Assembly: GCA_964432925.1 (NCBI GenBank)
Contig: CAYSPM010000068.1
Span: 1-14,003 of the forward strand
Direction of reading: 5' to 3'
Length of the DNA stretch: 14,003 bases
Source: CAYNTC01 sp964432925
GTDB taxonomy: Bacteria; Planctomycetota; Phycisphaerae; Sedimentisphaerales; Anaerobacaceae
A model generated the notes under the pieces. That model was not told the origin of the DNA, ran no database searches, and saw nothing but the letters and a program-made list of their open reading frames with translations. Made by a program: the position numbers and the translations under genes. Shown here piece by piece: positions 1 to 6,654 of the stretch. The first letter of the stretch is position 1, and each line of letters starts with the position of its first letter.

Positions 1-576
1 AAGACCCGTCTGGCTATCTCACATGGATATACAAAACTTTATGACTTTGACATGGAGCCGGACCGAATGACGACTTTCCCCACCGAGCCAGCCACATATA
101 TCACCGCCGAGCCATACGGCTACGGCGACGACCTGACCAACTGGTCCAATCACATAACCAAGTTAACTGCTCAACACGAGTTAAGCGACGAATTAACCCT
201 CGATGCATCGCTGCGCGTCTACTGGGGATTCCCGGGAATGAAGGATTTTGACGAGTACTATCCATACACCGGCGCGGGTGCTGCCCAATCGCCTGATCTT
301 TATTACACTGCCTGGGATCCATCCGGTGACTACCCAGCTCAACACCCAATTATCGAAGACGGGTGGAAGAGGGCTTATCGAGCCAATATTTACCTGAACC
401 TTGGTCTGCAATATAAGCCGAGCGAAAACCTAATCATCTGTGTGACCGGCTACAATTTGCTTGGTATCTTCGACAAGGATTTCAACAAGCGTAACTACAT
501 AGAGACAAAGGGCGCCGGCGATTTCCGCTCACACGCCCCTGCTGTTGGTGTATGGCTGATTTACAGAACCCGCTAA
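1..576 (+). CDS. TonB-dependent receptor, C-terminal part (5' end outside window)
   Basis: This is the C-terminal 191 residues of an outer-membrane TonB-dependent receptor, a ligand-gated beta-barrel that imports siderophores, cobalamin, sugars or similar ligands using TonB energy. The frame is open from base 1, so the gene starts upstream. The sequence shows alternating amphipathic strands rich in Tyr and Trp, and a segment (about residues 130-165 of the fragment, LNLGLQYKPSENL then TGYNLLGIFDKDFNKRNY) typical of the last strands of the receptor barrel. It ends in GVWLIYRTR; the usual terminal aromatic residue of the barrel signal is absent, although aromatic residues lie just before the end. 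The last 16 residues match a relic at 1511-1561, so receptor paralogues sit in tandem here. The ligand cannot be told. The family call is fairly firm; the plug domain is not visible because it lies outside the window. Confidence 0.8.
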   Translation, partial: KTRLAISHGYTKLYDFDMEPDRMTTFPTEPATYITAEPYGYGDDLTNWSNHITKLTAQHELSDELTLDASLRVYWGFPGMKDFDEYYPYTGAGAAQSPDLYYTAWDPSGDYPAQHPIIEDGWKRAYRANIYLNLGLQYKPSENLIICVTGYNLLGIFDKDFNKRNYIETKGAGDFRSHAPAVGVWLIYRTR

Positions 577-1250
577 TCGTTATAATTCGAAGGCATAATC
601 AATTTGACAAGCAACGATAACTTTTAACAAGTGCGCATTTTGGTCCTATTGCGTAGTTTAGCATACTCATACTTATAATCATTGCCGTCAAGGCGAAAAA
701 CATCATCTTAGCTAAGCTTGTTGAGCCTGCCTAAACCAAAATTCAGGGATCGATTAGTTAGCCACACGGTATCCTCCAAGTGCAAATTCACAGTAACCTT
801 CCAGCTCACATAGTCTTGCATATTCCACAACAAGCAAAAACTTAGAAAGTCCTATAACTAACAACTCTATGTTTGCTATACCGAATCTGCCTGACTATCT
901 CGCGCTAAAACAGGATCAACATTATGTCTCCATATCACACCTCTTTCCAACCTAACAAACTTTGCAAACCTCAATTAAAAAGTTTTTATAGGACTCAAGG
1001 CCCAAGAATACCTTTTAATCAAATTCACCATAGCTTAAAACATGCTCCAAATATTCGCGATATTATCTGCCCGAAAATAATTTCTTCTGAAATACCTCAC
1101 CTTCTATGCCGATTAACTTACAAGATCAAAGTGCAGCAGGGCTTGTTCTGTTGGTGTACACAAAAAAACCTATGGTATCTAAATTTACTTCGGAATATTA
1201 GAGACGCCTTGGATGACACAATATCCTAATCAGTTGGAGATATAATCCTC
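577..1250. other. Long AT-rich gap without a convincing gene
   Basis: These 674 bases lie between two TonB-receptor sequences. A 101-codon open frame at 924-1229 exists, but its product has no signal peptide, no recognisable motif and a poor composition, and I do not call it. A 10-bp perfect inverted repeat (AGTCCTATAA at 848-857, TTATAGGACT at 986-995) and an 8-bp palindrome GTGTACAC near 1155 are present; both could be chance in AT-rich DNA. I see no clear terminator after the first receptor and no transposase remnant. The gap may be decayed sequence or a long control region. Confidence 0.5.
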
Positions 1251-1561
1251 ATGCAAAGAAACCCTCTAACAACAAAAGGTTTGTTTGTACTCGTGGTCTT
1301 GACTTTGTTCATTAGCGGCACGTATCTGTTCGCAGGCGACCAAGAATTGCAGGTCCCTTTACATGATGTGGCTCCGGAACAATTGCTCTTTTTGGAGTTC
1401 GAGTCACCAGCCACCCTGACTAAGACCGACCCATGCCTTGTCCCTGCTGCCGTGACAACGATTACCAATGAGCAGATTCAAGCATCAAGAGCCACCAGCT
1501 TGTGTAGCCCCGCAGCAATACGCCGGTGGTCGGAATTTGGCTCATCTACAAAACAAGATGA
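1251..1561 (+). pseudogene. TonB-dependent receptor relic with large internal deletion
   Basis: The reading frame from ATG 1251 gives a good signal peptide (hydrophobic stretch about residues 11-28, ending near LFAGDQ) and then the start of a TonB plug: PAAVTTITNEQIQASRATSL at about residues 65-84, the usual 'ITxEQI' opening of the plug domain. After about base 1502 homology stops in this frame, which runs on to 1601 as nonsense. In the +2 frame, bases 1511-1561 read RSNTPVVGIWLIYKTR followed by TGA. This matches the receptor C-terminus ending at 576 (RSHAPAVGVWLIYRTR) at 11 of 16 positions. The gene therefore kept its two ends and lost the middle, presumably 1.5-2 kb, with a frame change at the join near 1502-1511. 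A 116-residue exported peptide could still be made from 1251-1601, but nothing suggests it works. A GGAG lies at 1236-1239, rather far from the ATG. Confidence 0.78.
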
Positions 1562-1621
1562 TCATCGGACCTTGATAAGGATGTTTAACTTGCATAGATA
1601 ATGATAATCCTTGATAAGTGA

Positions 1622-1633
1622 TGAGTATACTCA
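1622..1633. promoter_or_regulatory. 12-bp perfect palindrome upstream of the signalling operon
   Basis: TGAGTATACTCA is a perfect dyad 77 bases before the ATG of the substrate-binding protein gene. Its position would suit an operator or a short hairpin at the mRNA 5' end. No matching -35/-10 pair could be placed with confidence around it, so a regulatory role is only inferred. Confidence 0.3.
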
Positions 1634-1710
1634 AAAACGTGCTTACGTGAATTAGCCGGTTTTATCTTACGGTGGGGAGTTCTCGAAACAGTGGTACAAG
1701 GAAAGTTACA

Positions 1711-2637
1711 ATGAGAAAGACTCTGATTGGCTTATTATTGATAGTATTTTTTAGCGGTTTGGCCTATCCAAACCAGAAACCCGCAATACTGTGCGTAAAA
1801 AGCGATAATATCCCTGCTGAGCCTTACGACGCTGCCCTCTCAGGGTTCAGGGACTGTCTTAAAAATAACTCAACAAATGCCAGCATAATCGAGTGCCACC
1901 TTCAAGGACAAAAAGAAGATGACTTGTTGAAATTATCTCAGGCAATCGAATCTAAACGACCCGACCTTATTTTAACGATGGGCACTAATGCCACCCGAAT
2001 CGCTCAAGACATGGTCACAGATGTCCCCATTATCTTTACTATGGTCCTGGATCCCCATAGAAGTGGCATTTCGGTTTCAGGCGTGTCAATGGATATTAAC
2101 TACGAAACAAAACTTGAAACGTTGAAAGATATCCTCCCCGACAAAACAAAGATAGGGGTAATTTATTCGCCACAGTCGACGCCTTCTTATGAGGAACTGT
2201 TGAAAGCATCTCGTAACTTTGGTTTCAACGTGTCCGGAATCGAAATCAGCTCTGAAAAAGAGTTCCCAAAAGCTATCAAGACTATCTTCGAGACGGCAGA
2301 CTGCTTTCTGATGCTGCCAGACCCAAAGATATACTTCCCAAAATCAATACAACATTTGTTACACGAGAGTATAAAAAGCGGAATTCCGACTATTGGACTC
2401 TCATCAACTTACACAAGAGCAGGTGCCCTGATCTCATTCGATTGTGATTACAGAGACCTTGGAAAGCAAGCTGCTGATCTTGCCTTGGAGAGACTCGCTG
2501 CAGATAAACCTCAGCAGACAGAATTCATAAAACCAAGGAAAGCAGAATTCTCGCTCAATTTGCTCGTCGCTGAAAGACTCGGAATAAGATTTTCCTCTAA
2601 AATTATAAAGCAGGCGAGCGAGGTGTTCGGGAAATGA
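1711..2637 (+). CDS. Solo ABC-type substrate-binding protein (ABC_sub_bind family)
   Basis: A 308-residue exported ligand-binding protein of the ABC_sub_bind family (PF04392, TrpX-like), which folds as a two-lobed periplasmic binding protein. Residues 1-20 form a signal peptide (MRKT, hydrophobic LIGLLLIVFFSGLAYP). Family marks follow: 'ILTMGTNATRIAQD' at 87-100, 'VPIIFTMVLDP' at 105-115, 'GVSMDINYETKLETLKDILP' near 124-143 and 'IGVIYSPQSTP' at 148-158. I start it at ATG 1711 because AAGGA lies 8 bases upstream; a GTG at 1672 would add 13 residues before the signal peptide. The stop overlaps the next start as ATGA. No permease or ATPase gene is nearby; the partner is a membrane histidine kinase, so the protein probably senses a small ligand for that kinase rather than serving import. 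The ligand is unknown; in other members amino acids or related compounds are bound. Confidence 0.85.
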   Translation: MRKTLIGLLLIVFFSGLAYPNQKPAILCVKSDNIPAEPYDAALSGFRDCLKNNSTNASIIECHLQGQKEDDLLKLSQAIESKRPDLILTMGTNATRIAQDMVTDVPIIFTMVLDPHRSGISVSGVSMDINYETKLETLKDILPDKTKIGVIYSPQSTPSYEELLKASRNFGFNVSGIEISSEKEFPKAIKTIFETADCFLMLPDPKIYFPKSIQHLLHESIKSGIPTIGLSSTYTRAGALISFDCDYRDLGKQAADLALERLAADKPQQTEFIKPRKAEFSLNLLVAERLGIRFSSKIIKQASEVFGK

Positions 2638-4133
2638 GATTTGGAATATCTGAAAAAATCGTTCTTTTATTTATCCTGCTGATAATCAGCTTGGAAGCAA
2701 CTACCAGTTGTTATTTCATCAACCATGAAAAAAACACCCTCTTAGCCGAATTTGATGAAAGAGCAAAAGCACTGGCGCAAAGCCTTGTTGTAAGTGCCGA
2801 GTATCCGGTCTTGGTAGGGGATAAGAACACACTCAGTGTAATCGCAAAGGCTCTGCTGGAGCAAAAAGATGTAGTCTTCTGCCAGATCAAGGATAAACAA
2901 GGACAAATCCTCTTTCAAGAAGGTTCACAACAGGATAAATATGTCAAAAAACACGTCCTACCAATTATGACCGAGAAAACAACTGCCACACCAAGTGAAG
3001 AGTTGCTGCTGGGTCCGGCGGAAAAGGAATTCGAGGAAATTGGCAACGTTTGCCTGCTCTTCTCGCTTGTAGGTCTGAGAAATACGCTAAACGAGGCGAA
3101 ATCAACAATAATAGTATTCGTAGTAATCGGCATGAGCTGCGCAATGCTATTCATCATCGTGCTGATAAAGCTAATTTTAAGCAGGCCTATCGGCGAACTA
3201 ATAAAAGGTATAGCAATAATCTCAGGAGGAGATCTGCACTACAAAGTCTCCGTAGGAACAAAGGATGAAATCGGCCAGTTAGCAGACTCTTTCAATTCCA
3301 TGACCGAACACTTGAGAGACCTTATGCACAAAGAGAGGGAACTCGCAGCCGAAGCAGCAACCGCTAATATTGAACGCAGCCGCGCCGAAGAACTGGAGCG
3401 AGCCTATAATGAGTTGGAAAAGGTCAACAAAGAACTAAACGACTTTGCATATATAGTGTCACATGACCTTAAGGCTCCGCTTCGAGGAATTAAAACACTG
3501 GCTGGCTGGATATCTAACGACTGGCAGGACAAAATCGACGACAGTGGCAAAGAGCAATTGAACCTGCTGCTGAGTCGCGTAGATCGTATGCACAATCTGA
3601 TTGAGGGCATCCTGCAATACTCGAGAGTCGGAAGAATTAAGGAAGAATCCATCCAGATTGACCTCAATCAGCTTGTCCCGGAAATAATTGACAGTCTTGC
3701 CGTCCCAGACAACATTTCAGTTACTATCGAAAACGAGCTACCTGTAATTGAATCAGGGCAAACCCAAACTATTCAAATATTCCAGAATCTGCTCAGCAAC
3801 GCGGTAAAGTACATGGATAAACCGCAAGGCCAAATAACAGTTGACTGCGTCGAAGAGGATAGCTTCTGGAAGTTCAGCGTGGCCGACAATGGGCCCGGCA
3901 TCGAAGAACAACACTTTGAAAAGATCTTTAAAATGTTCCAGACGCTATCGCCCCGTGACGAGTTTGAAAGTACCGGTGTCGGCCTGACAGTTGTTAAGAA
4001 AATTATTGAGATGTATGATGGAAGGATATGGGTAGAATCAAAAGTAGGCCAAGGAAGTAAATTTCTATTCACATTACCTAAACATGAGGAGGTCATAAAA
4101 AATGAGAAACTCCAAGCCAATACTGTTGGTTGA
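2634..4133 (+). CDS. Membrane sensor histidine kinase with HAMP domain
   Basis: A 499-residue inner-membrane histidine kinase. Transmembrane segments lie at about 9-29 and 158-183, flanking a periplasmic sensor of about 125 residues (PDC-like by feel: 'SAEYPVLVGDKNTLSVIAKAL' near 54-74, 'VVFCQIKDKQGQILF' near 80-94). HAMP spans about 180-232, then a coiled linker, a DHp domain with phospho-acceptor His277 in the box 'VSHDLKAPLRG', and an ATPase domain with N box Asn385/Asn389, G1 box DNGPG at 418-422, F box 'IFKMF' at 431-435 and G2 box GVGL at 448-451. All catalytic motifs look intact. Translation is probably coupled to the upstream binding-protein gene through an ATGA overlap, which supports the binding protein being its input. 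Likely phosphate acceptors are the two receivers encoded next. Its core from about residue 262 on closely matches that of the kinase at 6655-8487. Confidence 0.92.
   Translation: MRFGISEKIVLLFILLIISLEATTSCYFINHEKNTLLAEFDERAKALAQSLVVSAEYPVLVGDKNTLSVIAKALLEQKDVVFCQIKDKQGQILFQEGSQQDKYVKKHVLPIMTEKTTATPSEELLLGPAEKEFEEIGNVCLLFSLVGLRNTLNEAKSTIIVFVVIGMSCAMLFIIVLIKLILSRPIGELIKGIAIISGGDLHYKVSVGTKDEIGQLADSFNSMTEHLRDLMHKERELAAEAATANIERSRAEELERAYNELEKVNKELNDFAYIVSHDLKAPLRGIKTLAGWISNDWQDKIDDSGKEQLNLLLSRVDRMHNLIEGILQYSRVGRIKEESIQIDLNQLVPEIIDSLAVPDNISVTIENELPVIESGQTQTIQIFQNLLSNAVKYMDKPQGQITVDCVEEDSFWKFSVADNGPGIEEQHFEKIFKMFQTLSPRDEFESTGVGLTVVKKIIEMYDGRIWVESKVGQGSKFLFTLPKHEEVIKNEKLQANTVG
4086..4093 (+). promoter_or_regulatory. 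Strong ribosome binding site inside the kinase gene
   Basis: GAGGAGGT lies 8 bases before ATG 4102, within the last codons of the histidine kinase gene. It fixes the start of the first response regulator and lets it be translated from within the upstream gene. Confidence 0.75.
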
Positions 4134-4569
4134 GGATGACAGCGTAGACGCAATGACGGTCCAGCGGGCTTTCAAGGATCTCAAGGTCACAAATCCCTTA
4201 GCTCACTCAATAAATGGTGAAGAAGCTTTGGCTTATCTCAAGGACGAAAGTAACAAAAAGCCCTGTGTCATCCTTCTGGATCTGAACATGCCTAAAATGA
4301 ATGGCACCGAATTTTTGAAAGTTGTAAAAGCCGATGACGCACTAAAGAAAATTCCCGTCGTCGTATTAACAACTTCCCAGGAAGAACGAGATATTGTTGA
4401 AAGTTTTAACCTTTGTGTCGCTGGATATATAGTCAAACCGGTCGATTACAAAAAATTCGTGGAAGCAATTCGCACCATTGATTTGTACTGGACGCTGAGC
4501 GAGTTGCCCAACCAGAAAGTGGGGGACCAAAATGTCGAACACGAAACCTATATTGCTAGTAGAGGATGA
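4102..4569 (+). CDS. Single-domain response regulator, Rcp1-like (first copy)
   Basis: A 155-residue stand-alone receiver domain with no output domain, of the Rcp1 type often paired with phytochrome-like or PAS kinases. Key residues are present: acidic pair Asp12-Asp13 after beta-1 (ILLVEDD), phospho-acceptor Asp60 in 'VILLDLNMPKMNG', the switch Thr90/Thr91 in 'VVVLTTS' and Lys112 in 'YIVKPVDY'. The Rcp1 style shows in the short loop before 'GEEALAYL' and in the tail 'TIDLYWTLSELP', which in Rcp1 helps dimer formation. The last 20 or so residues past this are not conserved with the second copy. The gene starts 32 bases inside the kinase gene and ends 38 bases inside the next one. It is likely phosphorylated by the kinase encoded upstream and may pass the phosphate on, or act by protein contact. 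Confidence 0.92.
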   Translation: MRNSKPILLVEDDSVDAMTVQRAFKDLKVTNPLAHSINGEEALAYLKDESNKKPCVILLDLNMPKMNGTEFLKVVKADDALKKIPVVVLTTSQEERDIVESFNLCVAGYIVKPVDYKKFVEAIRTIDLYWTLSELPNQKVGDQNVEHETYIASRG

Positions 4570-4951
4570 TAGCGTCGACGCAATCACAGTAAAAAGGGCG
4601 TTCGACGACCTCGGCATTACAAAATCATTGGTCCACATGATCAATGGTGAAGATGCTCTGGAGTATCTGGAAAACGAGGTCAATAATAAACCGTCCTTTG
4701 TCCTGCTCGACCTGAATATGCCAAAAATGAACGGCATTGAACTTCTAAGGGCTATGAAGACAAACCCTGCCCTCAGATTGATTCCGGTCATTGTATTGAC
4801 CACATCCAAAGAAGACCGTGATGTCATCGACAGCTTCGACCTCAGTGTCGCCGGCTATGTAGTAAAGCCCATCGATTACACTCAGTTCGTGGAAACTATA
4901 AGAACAATTAACATGTACTGGAGCCTTAGTCAACTGCCAGTGAAGGGATAG
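4532..4951 (+). CDS. Single-domain response regulator, Rcp1-like (second copy)
   Basis: A 139-residue receiver, a close paralogue of the one encoded just before it; the two align without gaps from 'KPILLVEDDSVDA' to 'YWSLSQLP'. It keeps Asp12-Asp13, phospho-acceptor Asp60 ('VLLDLNMPKMNG'), Thr90/Thr91 and Lys112, so it should be active. There is no effector domain. GGGGGA at 4521-4526 precedes ATG 4532 and lies within the first copy, whose frame runs 38 bases further, so the pair is tightly coupled. The tandem layout points to gene duplication. Likely roles are a phosphate sink, a shuttle between the upstream kinase and the following receiver-PAS protein, or division of labour between the two kinases in this window. 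Which is right cannot be told from sequence. Confidence 0.92.
   Translation: MSNTKPILLVEDDSVDAITVKRAFDDLGITKSLVHMINGEDALEYLENEVNNKPSFVLLDLNMPKMNGIELLRAMKTNPALRLIPVIVLTTSKEDRDVIDSFDLSVAGYVVKPIDYTQFVETIRTINMYWSLSQLPVKG
4943..4948 (+). promoter_or_regulatory. Ribosome binding site that points to an ACG start
   Basis: AAGGGA ends 7 bases before ACG 4956, which is in frame with the receiver-PAS protein. It overlaps the last codons of the preceding response regulator. The spacing is right for ACG 4956 and too long (21 bases) for the out-of-frame ATG at 4970. Confidence 0.5.
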
Positions 4952-4955
4952 AACC

Positions 4956-6458
4956 ACGCAAGACAAAGTATGCATAATCCTGTTCATTGATGATGACAAG
5001 CTTGACCAATTGGCTTTCGAGCGATTGGTTGAATCTGAGCACCTGCCATATGACTACACGATAGCCAGCTCTGTCAGCCAAGCCCAAGACATATTGAGCT
5101 CTGAGCAGTTCGATATCGTAATCTCTGATTATTCGCTTGGCGATGGCACAGCCTTCGACATACTTGAGACTGTCAAGAAAACCCCCGTCATTGTTGTCAC
5201 TGGCACCGGAAACGAGGAGATAGCAGTCAATGCCTGGAAGGCTGGCGCTTATGATTACCTGACAAAAGACATCGAAAGAAGCTACCTTAAAGCCGTTCCA
5301 ATAGCAGTCGAAAACGCCCTCAGGCACAAACAGACGGAAGAGAGACTTCGCCTGCTCTCGGGTGCCATCATGAGCACCAACGACAGTGTCTTCATCACCG
5401 ATATGGATGACAAAATCATTTTCGTGAATAGCGCATTTTGCAAAACTTATGGATACAGAAAAGAGGAAATTCTCGGTAAAGACAGTAGCATCCTCTGGAT
5501 TGGAAAACAACAAAGCGCAAAAACAAGAAGTGTGTTCCGTACCCAAACAGTTGGCGGCGGCTGGCAAATCGGATTCTACCACAAGCGAAAAGACGGAAGC
5601 ATATTTCCAGCAAGCCTATCAAGGTCGATAATAAAAGACTCAAATGGAGACAAGGTCGCGGTGGTTGGAACCGCCAGAGATATAACAGAGCGCATTCTTG
5701 TTGAGAATGAACTAGCAAAGGCAAACCTTAAATTGAAGCAGGACAGCCATACAAAATGCCAACTGGGCATGATGATTTTACGCGCTATACAAAAGCAATT
5801 GCCTGAACAAGACACCGTTTTTGCACAGGCACAAGAAGAAGAAACTCAAGGCCCTATCAGTAAAGTCAGAAATGTCATTAGTGACTTCCTTGATATTTTG
5901 GAAATCGACACGGAACAGATGAAATTAGAGTTGAGTGAGCTTAGCATTTGCCTAATTGTCTCAGAAGCTGTTGCAGCTCTGTCACCGCTGGCAGCCCAGA
6001 AAGGCATCGAACTAACGATTTCCATGCCTGATTCCGAACCTACGGTCATGGCAGACCGTGATAGAATAAAGCAAGCATTAACTAACCTCATTACTTACTC
6101 CATAGATACAGCTAATACAAATGATCATATTGTGATTCAGGTAAGAGATACTGACAGCGAGATTAGCGTAGAAGTAAAAGGCGACAGCGCCGGCATTTCA
6201 GATGCCACAGAAGACAAGCTCTTTGATTGCTTTGAATGGACTAAAGAGCAATTTCTGCAACACAAAGAGCAACAGTTGTCTCTTACCATGCCATTGACCA
6301 AAAAGTTGGTCCAAATGCACGGGGGCCGAATATGGATCAAAAACGGAGAGACACGAGGAAACCGCTTCTGCTTCAGCCTGCCCAAACCGGGCGTACGAGA
6401 CTCAGCTCTGGTGGGAACAGCGTTGCCGGGCACAAAGAACGCTTGGGTATCCGGATAA
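4956..6458 (+). CDS. Receiver-PAS protein with degenerate histidine-kinase C-terminus
   Basis: A 500-residue soluble protein if read from ACG 4956. Residues 1-120 are a receiver: acidic residues Asp12-14, phospho-acceptor Asp58 ('VISDYSLGDG'), Thr82 and Lys104. Residues about 131-248 are a PAS domain ('FITDMDDKIIFVNSAFCKTYGY', ending 'VGTARDITER'). The rest resembles a kinase core but is badly eroded: His265 (SHTKCQL) sits about where the phospho-His should be, yet lacks the following acidic residue and the proline; the N box reads NLITYSID, with Tyr381 for Asn; the G1 box reads GDSAGI in place of DNGPGI; no glycine-rich G2 box is seen near 437-446. The end 'MHGGRIWI...FCFSLPKP' is still kinase-like. 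It probably cannot bind ATP. The first common alternative start, TTG 5010, would remove beta-1 and the acidic pocket, so I reject it; with ACG, the acidic pair falls at residues 12-13 exactly as in both upstream regulators. It may take phosphate from the operon kinase. Confidence 0.75.
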   Translation, partial: TQDKVCIILFIDDDKLDQLAFERLVESEHLPYDYTIASSVSQAQDILSSEQFDIVISDYSLGDGTAFDILETVKKTPVIVVTGTGNEEIAVNAWKAGAYDYLTKDIERSYLKAVPIAVENALRHKQTEERLRLLSGAIMSTNDSVFITDMDDKIIFVNSAFCKTYGYRKEEILGKDSSILWIGKQQSAKTRSVFRTQTVGGGWQIGFYHKRKDGSIFPASLSRSIIKDSNGDKVAVVGTARDITERILVENELAKANLKLKQDSHTKCQLGMMILRAIQKQLPEQDTVFAQAQEEETQGPISKVRNVISDFLDILEIDTEQMKLELSELSICLIVSEAVAALSPLAAQKGIELTISMPDSEPTVMADRDRIKQALTNLITYSIDTANTNDHIVIQVRDTDSEISVEVKGDSAGISDATEDKLFDCFEWTKEQFLQHKEQQLSLTMPLTKKLVQMHGGRIWIKNGETRGNRFCFSLPKPGVRDSALVGTALPGTKNAWVSG

Positions 6459-6642
6459 GAGCATAACAACGAATCAGCGGAGCCGAACATAGCAATAATC
6501 GCGCCAGTCAGCCACCAAGGTTCCGAGTTGAAAACCTAAATAATAAACTCACTATGGTAGGTTATACGGTGTCAAGGATTACAGTCGAATACAGACATTT
6601 TCTTTACTTCGCATTGTCCAGCCTAAGGCTATCGTGCCAAAC

Positions 6643-6648
6643 GGGGGA
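6643..6648 (+). promoter_or_regulatory. Ribosome binding site fixing the V4R kinase start
   Basis: GGGGGA lies 6 bases before ATG 6655 and resembles the site before the second response regulator. It favours ATG 6655 over the in-frame GTG at 6634, which lies upstream of it. Confidence 0.55.
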
Positions 6649-6654
6649 TGTAAC

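Noticed and set aside
848..995. 10-bp inverted repeat AGTCCTATAA / TTATAGGACT as ends of a mobile element
   Set aside because: The 128 bases between hold no transposase trace, no target duplication was seen, and chance is fairly likely in a gap of this size and AT content.
924..1229. 101-codon open frame in the gap after the first receptor
   Set aside because: No ribosome binding site, signal peptide or family motif, and a composition unlike the neighbours; the frame is most likely open by chance.
4970..4990. ATG 4970 as start of the receiver-PAS protein
   Set aside because: It is out of frame and stops after six codons; it would need an indel to work.
5010..6458. TTG 5010 as the start of the receiver-PAS protein
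   Set aside because: It would cut off receiver beta-1 and the acidic residues Asp12-14, and no good ribosome binding site precedes it.
6533..6563. AACCTA/TAGGTT inverted repeat before the V4R kinase gene as an operator
   Set aside because: Short, AT-rich arms with a long spacer and no supporting promoter; expected by chance.
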